Positions 26,378 through 34,539 are shown, numbered from the stretch's first letter. The stretch: 64,000 nt of DNA from Odoribacter laneus YIT 12061 (GCF_000243215.1 NZ_JH594596.1:702871-766870), one strand, 5' to 3'. Notes: generated by a model from the sequence alone, not told the origin. Made by a program: numbers and translations.

Positions 26378-26404
26378 CACCCCGCAAGGAAGCCTTACGG
26401 GGTG
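26378..26404 (-). terminator. intergenic hairpin before the methyltransferase-helicase gene
   Basis: CACCCCGCAAGG (26378-26389) pairs with CCTTACGGGGTG (26393-26404), with one C-A mismatch. On the minus strand it is followed by GTTTTTAACC. It looks like a terminator or attenuator inside operon 3 that would lower expression of the methyltransferase-helicase. Confidence 0.65.
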
Positions 26405-26425
26405 CAGGATTAAACTTTTCATGAA

Positions 26426-27364
26426 TCAATCTTCATTGAGCGTGATTTCGTCCAGATGGAGCCGTCTGTAACAGTTTTCGGCAGCCGGACTGTCTTTGAA
26501 CCGTATGTCGATGCGTCCGTTCTTGTAGAATTTGATCTGCCGAGCATTGTCCGTGGTAAGACTGTACCACTGTGTGATGTCCACGTTTCGCTCGTCAAGT
26601 CCGATAACCATTCCGGTTGAGCCGTTTATCAGGTCATCCGAACCGTAGGCTATACCTTCACAGAAGATGTTCACCTTGTTTCTACAGTCGTATGAGAATT
26701 CGTATTCACCGTGATATTCCAGATGGATGCTGTCCCAATATACGATATCAGGAAATGTTATCTTGTCCTTTTTCAGCTCGGGTTTGACCTTGCTCCAACG
26801 TGAGGGTCGTACCGTTTTCAGGAAACGGGCCAGCAGTTCCTCCTCGGCAGTTTCCCGGAAACTCTTTCCGCCCAGATGTTCGATGACAGAATCCACATAG
26901 GTCTGGTAGACCGGTCTGAATCCCATAGGCAATGTCTGTCCGTCAATTTTCGGGACAGGGACATCCACATTGTAGGTCTTGTTGAAATAGGAAATGATGC
27001 GGTTGGCAAAGTTCGCATTGGCATTGTGGCTCTTGTCCACAAGGTCGTTAATGAGGTTGAACGGTTTGAACTCATTGTGCGAATAATCATCCTGCCCGTT
27101 GTGGAAATAAAAGTCGCGGATGGAGACCTTGCCGTTGTCCTCGTACTTGAACTGTCTTTCTTTCCGGTACTGTTCCGCATCCTCCTTGAAGATGGCATAC
27201 CACTTTTCTATCTGGTTGAGTGTCTTGTACAGAAGATCCTGCTGTGACTGGCAATAGAGCCTGTCCTGTTCGGTAATCTTTTCCTCGTTTCTTACTTGTA
27301 CGCTCAGAATGCCGGAAAGCAGGTCGGGAGCGTTACCGGCCTTGATTGATGTTGTTGTCTGCAT
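26426..27364 (-). CDS. protein of unknown function, operon 3
   Basis: A 312-residue soluble protein. A helical N-terminus (EQDRLYCQSQQDLLYKTLNQ) leads to YHNGQDDYSH-like text (here FYFHNGQDDYSHNEFKPFNL), NANFANRIISYFNKTYNVDV and IVYWDSIHLEYHGEYEFSYD. The C-terminal part (QIKFYKNGRIDIRFKDSPAA) is beta-rich. It resembles proteins that accompany the methyltransferase-helicase in related elements, but I cannot name a domain. It precedes the attenuator-like hairpin. Confidence 0.68.
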   Translation of the reverse strand: MQTTTSIKAGNAPDLLSGILSVQVRNEEKITEQDRLYCQSQQDLLYKTLNQIEKWYAIFKEDAEQYRKERQFKYEDNGKVSIRDFYFHNGQDDYSHNEFKPFNLINDLVDKSHNANANFANRIISYFNKTYNVDVPVPKIDGQTLPMGFRPVYQTYVDSVIEHLGGKSFRETAEEELLARFLKTVRPSRWSKVKPELKKDKITFPDIVYWDSIHLEYHGEYEFSYDCRNKVNIFCEGIAYGSDDLINGSTGMVIGLDERNVDITQWYSLTTDNARQIKFYKNGRIDIRFKDSPAAENCYRRLHLDEITLNED

Positions 27365-27384
27365 ATCGGTTGTAATTTAAGATG

Positions 27385-28200
27385 TTAGAAATTTTGTGGC
27401 TTGATCCGGTAGAAGTACGTGATGTGCTGTTCCATGTCCTTGACTATCTTGACTTGTTCAGGATAAAAATTGAATCTCCGTTCAACAGCCGGTTCATCAA
27501 TTTTATTCCATTCGTCTTGCGTGATAAAACGGTTTTCATGACGGAAGCACCATACCACGATTTGATTTGCCCAGTTACCCTTGAACACCGTTCCTTCATA
27601 GTCTTCCAGGAACTGTCTGAAATCGGTTTCATTCCGGAAAGCGATATCGAAACTTTGATAAAGATTGCCTTTTTCCGTATCCATTCTTTTATTCAGGTAA
27701 AACTTCCGGTAGGTCTCGGTAGTGTAATTGCCATACTTTGGATTGGGTTCGGCATAGAACCATAGCGGCACTCTGGCCAGAAAGGTGACCGAGCCGTTGG
27801 CACATGCTCCACAGCTTCCCCAATCCTTGAAAGCACCTTCCGTCCATTTCAGGAATTTCATGTCCTTCGGGTTTACACGGTGGAATGCTCCACCGCTGAC
27901 ACTCAGACGGATGCTTCCGTCCTCCTTCCATACAAAAGGCACATAGGGCCGTTCGCATACGGACAGGCGTTCTTCATCCCTGTGCATGTGATCGATTAGG
28001 GCATGTCCGTAATAATCTCCATGCTCGGTGACATATACCACTCTGTCACCGACTTGCGGTGTGATTTCCGAGCGTGTCCGTTCGATGAGTTGCACGTAAT
28101 TGTTGGCCATATCCACATCATCCTGCGTAAGCCAATGTTCACGGTCGTATGAAACATTCAGTTCTCTGAGTGTTTCGATACTGTACTTGTCTTTTGCCAT
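27385..28200 (-). CDS. DUF4121-like protein
   Basis: A 271-residue protein, first gene after hairpin element 3. The start at 28200 (MAKDKYSIETLRELNVSYDR) is chosen over 28221, which would touch the hairpin base. Segments such as VGDRVVYVTEHGDYYGHALI, GGAFHRVNPKDMKFLKWTEG and FKDWGSCGACANGSVTFLAR fit my recollection of DUF4121 proteins, known from Bacteroidete mobile elements. No catalytic motif is seen; the CGAC pair may be structural. Confidence 0.62.
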   Translation of the reverse strand: MAKDKYSIETLRELNVSYDREHWLTQDDVDMANNYVQLIERTRSEITPQVGDRVVYVTEHGDYYGHALIDHMHRDEERLSVCERPYVPFVWKEDGSIRLSVSGGAFHRVNPKDMKFLKWTEGAFKDWGSCGACANGSVTFLARVPLWFYAEPNPKYGNYTTETYRKFYLNKRMDTEKGNLYQSFDIAFRNETDFRQFLEDYEGTVFKGNWANQIVVWCFRHENRFITQDEWNKIDEPAVERRFNFYPEQVKIVKDMEQHITYFYRIKPQNF

Positions 28201-28219
28201 CTGTTGTAACATAACAATC

Positions 28220-28434
28220 AATATTTGTTAGTCCGGCATTTCGGGGCCGGAGTTCCCATAACTACAGGCTTTAAAAGGTCGTGTTCCGTACATGCAAGGC
28301 TTCGGGAAAAAATACCGCAAGCCCTTCGGGCGAGGATGATTTTTTCCACGAACCCGAAGGGCTTGGCCTTGCTTGGACGAGTAGAACACGAGTTACCTTT
28401 GCCTGTGGTTATGGGGACTCGGCTACTGAATATT
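28220..28434. promoter_or_regulatory. hairpin element 3 (candidate single-stranded-DNA promoter)
   Basis: Base stem AATATT (28220-28225) with AATATT (28429-28434), a side hairpin CCGGcatttcggggCCGG in the left arm, then CCATAACTACAGGC with GCCTGTGGTTATGG; bubble with TTTAAAAGGT on the left and TACCTTTG (28394-28401) on the right; CGTGTTC with GAACACG; GCAAGG with CCTTGC; and apical stem GGAAAAAAT (28305-28313) with ATTTTTTCC (28339-28347) enclosing accgca-AGCCC-ttc-GGGC-gaggatg. TTG (28369-28371) to TACCTTTG is 22 bases. Confidence 0.82.
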
Positions 28435-28444
28435 TATTTTTTTC

Positions 28445-28467
28445 TCAATCTTATCCGATAAGATTGA
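28445..28467. repeat. perfect inverted repeat, 11-bp arms
   Basis: TCAATCTTATC (28445-28455) and GATAAGATTGA (28457-28467) flank a single C. It lies 34 bases before a -7 box and could be an operator for the broken winged-helix gene that follows. Confidence 0.6.
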
Positions 28468-28500
28468 AGTCATTTATTATGTCCTTTAAAATAGAAATGT

Positions 28501-28508
28501 TATCTTTG
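28501..28508 (+). promoter_or_regulatory. -7 box before the broken winged-helix gene
   Basis: TATCTTTG fits TAnnTTTG, 29 bases before the ATG at 28537. Confidence 0.45.
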
Positions 28509-28536
28509 TAATCGAATTAAAGAGTTATTTGAAAGC

Positions 28537-28750
28537 ATGAGAAATATGGCAGTTCTACACAGTCCAGCTTTTTCTTATCCGTTGCCCGTTCTCGTGCGAG
28601 TTTTATCCAATCTGTTGATATTCAAAGGGAAAATACTTTATTACAACAAAGATTCGTAAACTGATCGACAAAGACTTCGTTAGTAAGACCGTTCAACGGT
28701 ATGAAATTACTACCCGATATTTGGAGGAATTCATTAAGAAAGAATCTTAG
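28537..28750 (+). pseudogene. frameshifted winged-helix regulator remnant
   Basis: The first frame runs from ATG 28537 (MRNMAVLHSPAFSYPLPVLV) and stops after 41 residues. The second frame then reads KIRKLIDKDFVSKTVQRYEI and ends in ITTRYLEEFIKKES and a TAG at 28748. The second part has the look of the recognition helix and wing of a small MarR- or HTH-type regulator. A promoter box and an operator-like palindrome precede it. At least one frameshift near 28645 breaks it. Confidence 0.5.
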
Positions 28751-28791
28751 CTATCGGATATTGCCTTAAATAACTTGGAAGCCAACTTCAT

Positions 28792-29052
28792 TTGAAAGAA
28801 ATTGCCGATGTGTGTGAAATACATAAAAACCTCTCCACACACACCGCTAGGCACTCGTATGCCACCTCTATATGCCTTGTGAATAGCGTAAGCATGGAGA
28901 ATGTAGCAAAGATGTTAATACATGATGCGGAAGTGGCGGAAGCTTTGGGCATTGCTTGCATATTATATGCAGGCGGACATAATAGTCTGTATCTGCTTTC
29001 TGGAAAGGCTGTGGTGGTTACAAAACTAAATGATATGCTTTCATTTATTTAA
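28792..29052 (+). pseudogene. tyrosine-recombinase tail fused to a HAD-phosphatase tail
   Basis: One open frame of two unrelated parts. The first (EIADVCEIHKNLSTHTARHS, then SVSMENVAKML) carries the HxxR box of Bacteroidete tyrosine integrases but ends before the catalytic Tyr. The second (HDAEVAEALGIACILYAGGH, then VVVTKLNDMLSFI) matches the C-terminal end of a HAD-family phosphatase, with the DAE acid of motif IV. The join is near MLIHDAE (about 28918). Neither half can work; it marks an old deletion or excision. Confidence 0.6.
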
Positions 29053-29178
29053 TCGGAAATTCCTCTGCTTATAATTCTCCGGGATATATATGTTGAGTAC
29101 GGTTAGCCTGATACTTTGCTCTCTTTTCTGATAGTGAAGAAAATTCAAATGGCCTATACGCCCACAAATAAACTTAAC

Positions 29179-29207
29179 AAAAAAGGAAGGGAATATCTCC
29201 TTTTTTT
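29179..29207. terminator. terminator-like hairpin
   Basis: AAAAAAGGA (29179-29187) pairs with TCCTTTTTT (29198-29206) and continues into T residues. It separates the scar region from the AraC gene. Confidence 0.5.
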
Positions 29208-29377
29208 ATTTCTCAAACGGCAACTTAAGTCGGTTATTTATGAGAAGTAAATTAGTGAAAAGATATGCTGAAAACAAGGGTAACTCTTTTTTTCTTTCGT
29301 TATATATGGATAGAAACGAAAAAAATGCATAATCAAAAGATAGCCATTTATGGTAACCTTTTACGTAATCTATTGAA

Positions 29378-29385
29378 TATCTTTG
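29378..29385 (+). promoter_or_regulatory. -7 box of the AraC-type regulator gene
   Basis: TATCTTTG lies 21 bases before the ATG at 29407; an in-frame TTG inside this box is therefore unlikely to be the start. Confidence 0.6.
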
Positions 29386-29406
29386 CACTCAAATAATAGA
29401 AAGTTT

Positions 29407-30534
29407 ATGAAAATCAATAGCGAAACAAAATATTGCCAAACCTGTGGTATACCTTTAGATATAGATTATACTAATCTAAAAGAAGGCCAAAATGAAGAAT
29501 ATTGCGACTATTGTCTGAAAAATGGCGTTAAGTTATATGATTTTTCAATGGACTATCTTCTCTATCTTTGGGGACTTTTCCCTGAAGAATATAATAAAGA
29601 GGTAGGCACAAACTATACTTCAACAGAATTGAGAGAGGTTTTAACTAAGCGACTTCCAGAGATTAAAAGATGGAAACAAAAAATCAACACTGCCCACCTG
29701 CAATACGAATTAATTATAAAAGTGCAGGAATACATTAACCGGCACTTGTTTGATGACCTTGATTCTGAGAAGTTGGCCCAAGTGGCAGGTATTTCTAAAT
29801 TTCATTTTCGTAGACTTTTTAAAGCTGTTAGCGGAGAAAGTCTTGGAAAATACATTCTGCGACTAAGATTGGAGTACATTGCATTTAAGTTAATATCGAC
29901 AGATACAAGTGTTCCTGAACTTCTCGGCCAAATCAATTATCAAAATAAACATACGCTTTCCAGAGCATTCAAAAGCTATTTCAATTGTTCTATATCTGAA
30001 TTTCGTAAAAAACATTCGCATGCTTGCCCTGAAGGAAAGAATCCTGTACGGATTGAGTGGAGTATCGAAAAAGTACCCCATATGCGCATTGCATATTTAA
30101 AATTAGAAAGAACAAGTAATATCAACCATAGTTTTTCTGTCTTATGGAAACAGATCTTACAATTCTCTGAAAGATATAGATTGTCATCAAAAGGATGCAA
30201 ATATGTAAGTTTAACCCTTGATTATCCTTTGATTACGCTTGAAGAACACAGTCGTTTTATGGTTGGAGTAACATTACCGCCATCCTTTAAAACTCCTAAA
30301 GGCTTTGGTATTTATGAAATTCCTTCGGGAGAATATGCTATTTTTCGTTTTAAAGGATTATACCATGAGCTAAATAGGGTATATCGCCATATTTACCTTG
30401 ACTGGTTACCGACAAGTGATTATACATTGCGGGAGCCTTTTACCTTTGAAACGTATGTCAATACTCCTGAAAAAACTCCTGCTTCGGAATTACTAACAGA
30501 TATTTATATTCCTATTATAAAGAAAGAAAAATGA
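29407..30534 (+). CDS. AraC-family regulator with zinc ribbon and GyrI-like domain
   Basis: A 375-residue regulator with three modules: an N-terminal zinc ribbon (YCQTCGIPL and EYCDYCLKNG, residues about 8-42), an AraC DNA-binding domain near residues 105-200 (LAQVAGISKFHFRRLFKAVS and the second helix-turn-helix ending FKSYFNCSISEFRKKH), and a C-terminal GyrI-like ligand-binding domain (HMRIAYLKLE, FGIYEIPSGEYAIFRFKG). Such proteins respond to small molecules. The next gene overlaps its stop (ATGA), so the two form an operon. Confidence 0.88.
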   Translation: MKINSETKYCQTCGIPLDIDYTNLKEGQNEEYCDYCLKNGVKLYDFSMDYLLYLWGLFPEEYNKEVGTNYTSTELREVLTKRLPEIKRWKQKINTAHLQYELIIKVQEYINRHLFDDLDSEKLAQVAGISKFHFRRLFKAVSGESLGKYILRLRLEYIAFKLISTDTSVPELLGQINYQNKHTLSRAFKSYFNCSISEFRKKHSHACPEGKNPVRIEWSIEKVPHMRIAYLKLERTSNINHSFSVLWKQILQFSERYRLSSKGCKYVSLTLDYPLITLEEHSRFMVGVTLPPSFKTPKGFGIYEIPSGEYAIFRFKGLYHELNRVYRHIYLDWLPTSDYTLREPFTFETYVNTPEKTPASELLTDIYIPIIKKEK

Positions 30535-30941
30535 AATACTTGAATCAAAAAATGGAAAACGAATCAAAAAAAGAGAATAAAATGAATTATAAAGACAAGG
30601 CGATACGTTGTGTCAAAGATACGATATTGCCCATGCAAAGAAAGCAATTTGAAGAATGTGGCTACTGTTTAGATAAACAGTACAAACGATATGGGAATAC
30701 AGAATGGCTTTTCGCAAAGATAATCGAAAAAGGACGTATTTATGAAATTGGTTACCCTAAGTGTGTCTGTCCGGACGTGATAAGTGGGAAAGTAACAGAC
30801 GTCTCACATTGCGAATGTTCACGGCAGAGCATATTGTATATTATCGGAAATTTGTTGCCCGATAAAAATATCAGTGTGGAAATAATTGAGACTGTTTTAG
30901 GGGGCGCTGAAAAATGTCGTTTCAAAGTAACTGTGGAGTGA
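30531..30941 (+). CDS. Cys-rich protein of unknown function next to the AraC gene
   Basis: A 136-residue protein coupled to the AraC gene by an ATGA overlap. It has CGYCLDKQYKRYGN, a CVCPD/CECSR cluster (GYPKCVCPDVISGKVTDVSH) and the end pattern VLGGAEKCRFKVTVE. The tail resembles small Cys-containing domains related to V4R or ATC-hydrolase-like proteins, but I cannot fix the family. Five conserved-looking Cys suggest metal or heme binding. Probably works with or is regulated by the AraC protein. Confidence 0.68.
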   Translation: MKYLNQKMENESKKENKMNYKDKAIRCVKDTILPMQRKQFEECGYCLDKQYKRYGNTEWLFAKIIEKGRIYEIGYPKCVCPDVISGKVTDVSHCECSRQSILYIIGNLLPDKNISVEIIETVLGGAEKCRFKVTVE

Positions 30942-30980
30942 GACAAAAATAATACTTGTCTGACAAAAAATAAGTAAGCA

Positions 30981-31466
30981 ATGAAAACAGCGATCATATA
31001 TTATTCAAAACATGGAACTACCGAGCAGGTAGCACACCTTCTCGGAGAAAAGTTGGACAATGGAGTCGACTATATTTCATTAAGGGAAAGCCCGAAACCG
31101 GATATCTGAACTTACGACCGAATAATTATCGGAACTTCCATTTATGCAGGCACTCCCAGTAGAAAGGTCAGTCTATTCTGTAAGAAGAACCGGTCTCTAC
31201 TAGAGGAAAAGGTAAGAGGACTCTTTATCTGTTGTATGAATGAAAAACAAGAATTGGAAGAGATGAACAATGCTTTCCCGGAATACTTACAGAAATTAGC
31301 AATTCCCACTGCCATTTTAGGTGGGGAGTTTCATTTTGACAAAATGAATTTCATCGAAAGGTTTTTGGTGAAAAAGATAGCGAAGGTAAACTCTTCTGTT
31401 TCGAGGTTGAGATACGATGCCATAAGAGAATTTGCCGATAGAATCAATAATTCAAGGCAGAACTGA
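30981..31466 (+). pseudogene. flavodoxin-domain protein gene with an in-frame TGA
   Basis: From ATG 30981 the frame encodes TAIIYYSKHGTTEQVAHLLG, the FMN-phosphate loop of a flavodoxin. Codon 43 (31107-31109) is TGA. The same frame goes on without shift as TYDRIIIGTSIYAGTPSRKV to the stop at 31466, and ends VSSVSRLRYDAIREFADRI-like text of HemG-type flavodoxins. At the TGA relatives usually have Ser, so one C-to-G change (TCA to TGA) explains it. The gene is otherwise undamaged, so the loss is recent, or the base is an error. Confidence 0.8.
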
Positions 31467-31658
31467 GGAGGGTGATGTCTGTCTCCGGGTTACAGGGGAG
31501 TTCTTCTCCGGATTTCACTCGTGTATAAAAGAACTTATTTGACTTTCAGAAAAGTATCCTCCGTGTACATTCCCCAAAGGGAATATAGAGAGAAAACACC
31601 TTTGTCCCCTCGTTAAAAATTCAGTAGAATTTAAATATTAATAAATTAAAAACTAACA

Positions 31659-32603
31659 ATGAAACCAATTTCATTTATTTTGATATTCGTATTTGTTTGT
31701 AACATTGTATTTGCTCAAACCGATGGAAACAAGAAATCATCCTTTCAGCTAAGTTTTATTTCGCCCATAGGCACTAACGGAAGATATTCGAGAGAATATA
31801 CGAATGATTATTCACTCAATTTGTTAGTGGGTGTATCCAAAAACGAAAGGCGATTTACGCTTGGAGGTCTTTCGAACATTATTCTTAGTGATGCAAAAGG
31901 TGTTCAGGTTGCAGGGTTATCCAACTATGTCGGTAACAGCGGAGAGGGTATGCAATGGGCAGGTTTAGCAAACGTAAATAAGGGACGGTTCAATGGTCTT
32001 CAGATAGCCGGATTGTTTAATACGGCCACATGTGTACGCGGTGTTCAAATTGCGGGATTAGTCAACGTGGCCAATGATGTAAAAGGAGTTCAATGGGCCG
32101 GACTGCTCAATATTGCCAGAAACAGTGATGTCCCCATCGGGCTAATCAACATCATCAAAAACGGAGAGATGGGAATGGCCGTTACTTACGACGGGATAGG
32201 AAACGCTGTGGCATCGTTCCGTTCCGGAGGAAAATATACCTACGGTATCTTGGGTATAGGATATAACCACAAGATGAAGAAAAACGGATTGGTTGCCGAA
32301 GCCGGATTGGGAGCACATATACCTGTTCTGAAGTGGCTTAGAATCAATAATGAACTTAAAGTATCCAGTATCGGGTGTGACTTAAGCAATCCTGTTTATA
32401 ATGCCGGATATTTGCTTCTGTCTGCCTTTAGAATCGGACGACATTTTGAATTGTTTGGTGGAGGAAGTATCAACTATATGGAGACAAAAAACAGGGATGC
32501 CGAAAACGTATTCCCGAATCATTCGCTGTGGAAAGGAAACAACTCTGAGAAGTTACAACAAGCATATGTTGGGTATCAGGTGGGTGCACAATTCATATTC
32601 TAA
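31659..32603 (+). CDS. LA_2272-type repeat outer-membrane protein
   Basis: A 314-residue protein with signal peptide (ending VFAQT). The middle holds at least five copies of a repeat of the type GVQ-x-AGL-x-N (GVQVAGLSNYV, GMQWAGLANVN, GLQIAGLFNTA, GVQIAGLVNVA, GVQWAGLLNIA), as in LA_2272-like surface repeat proteins. The C-terminal third has barrel-like strands and ends with Phe (VGYQVGAQFIF), typical for outer-membrane proteins. Function unknown. Confidence 0.8.
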   Translation: MKPISFILIFVFVCNIVFAQTDGNKKSSFQLSFISPIGTNGRYSREYTNDYSLNLLVGVSKNERRFTLGGLSNIILSDAKGVQVAGLSNYVGNSGEGMQWAGLANVNKGRFNGLQIAGLFNTATCVRGVQIAGLVNVANDVKGVQWAGLLNIARNSDVPIGLINIIKNGEMGMAVTYDGIGNAVASFRSGGKYTYGILGIGYNHKMKKNGLVAEAGLGAHIPVLKWLRINNELKVSSIGCDLSNPVYNAGYLLLSAFRIGRHFELFGGGSINYMETKNRDAENVFPNHSLWKGNNSEKLQQAYVGYQVGAQFIF

Positions 32604-32625
32604 TCCCCCTGCAGTAGATTGTGTG

Positions 32626-32883
32626 TTACTGTAAGGAGGGAGTGTCACGAATATGTGGCACATCCTCTTCATGGTTTACATGTTTCAGGATACTACCATC
32701 TTTTTGTACCTCATACGTAGCAGGAGAAGCCTGTTTGGTAGTTTCCGATACATATATAATAGAAAGAAGGTACTCTTTATCGTTCCGGTAGATGATAAGC
32801 GTAGGATTCAGATTAATACTTTCCCATGTGCCGACAACGGAAAACAGGTTGAAAGACGGATAATCTTCTTTAGTTCTTTTCAT
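32626..32883 (-). CDS. DUF3876 family protein
   Basis: An 85-residue protein, MKRTKEDYPSFNLFSVVGTW and on to NPTLIIYRNDKEYLLSIIYV, a pattern of DUF3876, a small family linked to Bacteroidete mobile elements. No signal or membrane segment. It stands alone and converges with the outer-membrane protein gene. Function unknown. Confidence 0.65.
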   Translation of the reverse strand: MKRTKEDYPSFNLFSVVGTWESINLNPTLIIYRNDKEYLLSIIYVSETTKQASPATYEVQKDGSILKHVNHEEDVPHIRDTPSLQ

Positions 32884-33171
32884 AAGGCGTGATTAGTTGG
32901 GGTGATTGATTCTGTGTTTCACTGTCTGAAATAATTCTTTCAAACTTTCATTTTTTAATGGTTTATAAAACGTGTTGATTCTCTTTTCGTCGGCAAATGA
33001 AAGAAGAATGAAGAGTCGTTTTCAAAACTGTCCGAAAGTGGGATATCCCGTCTACTTTGGGTGCAATACATTGAGTATATTCCGATGAATTATTGAAAGT
33101 CCACGAGCATTCATTATAGAAAGTCAAATAGAAAAATAATGAAGAAGAGATTTATCCATTATCTTTGCAGT

Positions 33172-33936
33172 ATGACTACCAAAAAGATAACTCCCAAAGA
33201 ATTATGGGCGAGGCAACAGATTAGCTTGCTCGATGTAGACTATGATTTGTGGAATGAACGCAGGGCTTCTATACAGGTATTCTCACAAATGAGCCAAAGT
33301 TGTATTTTTACGGTAGATGTATTTAAAGAACGATATGATTTTGCATCCGATAACTTTGCGCATATCTTCGGATATAACCCTACCTGGATCAAGACTATTC
33401 GAAAGCAAGGCGATTTATTGGAAGAACGGATTCATCCGGACGACCGGGCGCAACTCATTGAACACCAAATTGAACACGGGCAGTTTATCTATTCACTTCC
33501 GCAGGAACAGAGAAATGATTATCAGCAGATATTCCAAATTCGTATGCTGAATGCCCGGCAGGAATATGTGAATGTAATCAGTCGCCACCAAGTCATTCAG
33601 AAAGACAGGAACGGAAAGGCATGGATGATTATGGGAGTGATGGATCTCTCACCTGACCAAACGCCTACGGAGAGAATCAGGCGAACGGTTATCAATCGGA
33701 AAACAGGCGAAATACTTGCATCGGCAGTCGTTCCAGCAGACCAGCGCTTAACCAAGCGGGAAAAGGAAATACTCTTATTAATCCGGCAAGGCTTTTTGAG
33801 TAAGGAGATTGCCTATAAACTGAACCTTAGTATTTACACAGTCAACAACCACCGCAAGAATATATTGGTAAAACTGAATGTCGATAATGTAATCGAAGCC
33901 ATCAACCGGGCAGAAAGTTTGGGTATTCTCTATTGA
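33172..33936 (+). CDS. PAS-LuxR transcription regulator
   Basis: A 254-residue regulator. An N-terminal PAS-like sensor (FASDNFAHIFGYNPTWIKTI; RIHPDDRAQLIEHQIEHGQF) is followed by a LuxR helix-turn-helix (RLTKREKEILLLIRQGFLSK, then IAYKLNLSIYTVNNHRKNIL). The start ATG at 33172 lies only about four bases after a TATCTTTG box, so the message may be almost leaderless; an in-frame ATG at 33139 lies upstream of that box. It ends one base before the convergent nucleotidyltransferase gene. The signal it senses is unknown. Confidence 0.85.
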   Translation: MTTKKITPKELWARQQISLLDVDYDLWNERRASIQVFSQMSQSCIFTVDVFKERYDFASDNFAHIFGYNPTWIKTIRKQGDLLEERIHPDDRAQLIEHQIEHGQFIYSLPQEQRNDYQQIFQIRMLNARQEYVNVISRHQVIQKDRNGKAWMIMGVMDLSPDQTPTERIRRTVINRKTGEILASAVVPADQRLTKREKEILLLIRQGFLSKEIAYKLNLSIYTVNNHRKNILVKLNVDNVIEAINRAESLGILY

Positions 33937-34539
33937 TTATGGCAGCCGATCCAAACTGTTTGTCAGAGGATTGTTTTTTCGCCATTGTTCAAGTTGTTCG
34001 TAATGGCGAACACCACCTACGAAGACAGCCTGATAGATTTCTATGCCCGGTATCATTACGCTATCAGGCATATCAAATTTAATTTGAAGAATGGTTTGCT
34101 TGATTTCAGGGATAAGGCGGTTCACAATGGCAGCAGTTACTTTTTCCACTACACCATCATATTTTGAACCTTTACGGATGTGGATCATATCAAACTTCCA
34201 TGCGTTCCTGTCCTCGTCTTCGTATAGGGCGTGCCATTCGATGCACTCTTCCTCTGTCTGAATCAGATTTTTATAATGAACTTCCTTCAAAGATAACCGT
34301 TCGGCAAGGTTTTGCATTACGGAAAAACTTTCTGCAATATCCAGTCTATCCGTATAAATATGCAAATCTATGTCCCTACTTTTAGCTAGCAGACCAGATT
34401 TTAGCGAACCTAACAGATGAACAGTTGCCCCAATGCGCCCCCCTGCCGGAATAATGCCGGTATGTTCTAGTATTTTCCAAGCAGTTTGTTGATTATGTCG
34501 GGCAAGTTCAAGAATATCCATATCGTTCATTTTGAGCAT
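33937..34539 (-). CDS. nucleotidyltransferase-fold protein
   Basis: A 200-residue protein of the nucleotidyltransferase fold. LLGSLKSGLLAKSRDIDLHI carries the GS motif and the DxD pair (about residues 56-58), and KFDMIHIRKG supplies the third acid. A helical C-terminus ends RKNNPLTNSLDRLP. The substrate cannot be deduced. The stop codon directly follows that of the PAS-LuxR gene on the other strand. Confidence 0.8.
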   Translation of the reverse strand: MLKMNDMDILELARHNQQTAWKILEHTGIIPAGGRIGATVHLLGSLKSGLLAKSRDIDLHIYTDRLDIAESFSVMQNLAERLSLKEVHYKNLIQTEEECIEWHALYEDEDRNAWKFDMIHIRKGSKYDGVVEKVTAAIVNRLIPEIKQTILQIKFDMPDSVMIPGIEIYQAVFVGGVRHYEQLEQWRKNNPLTNSLDRLP

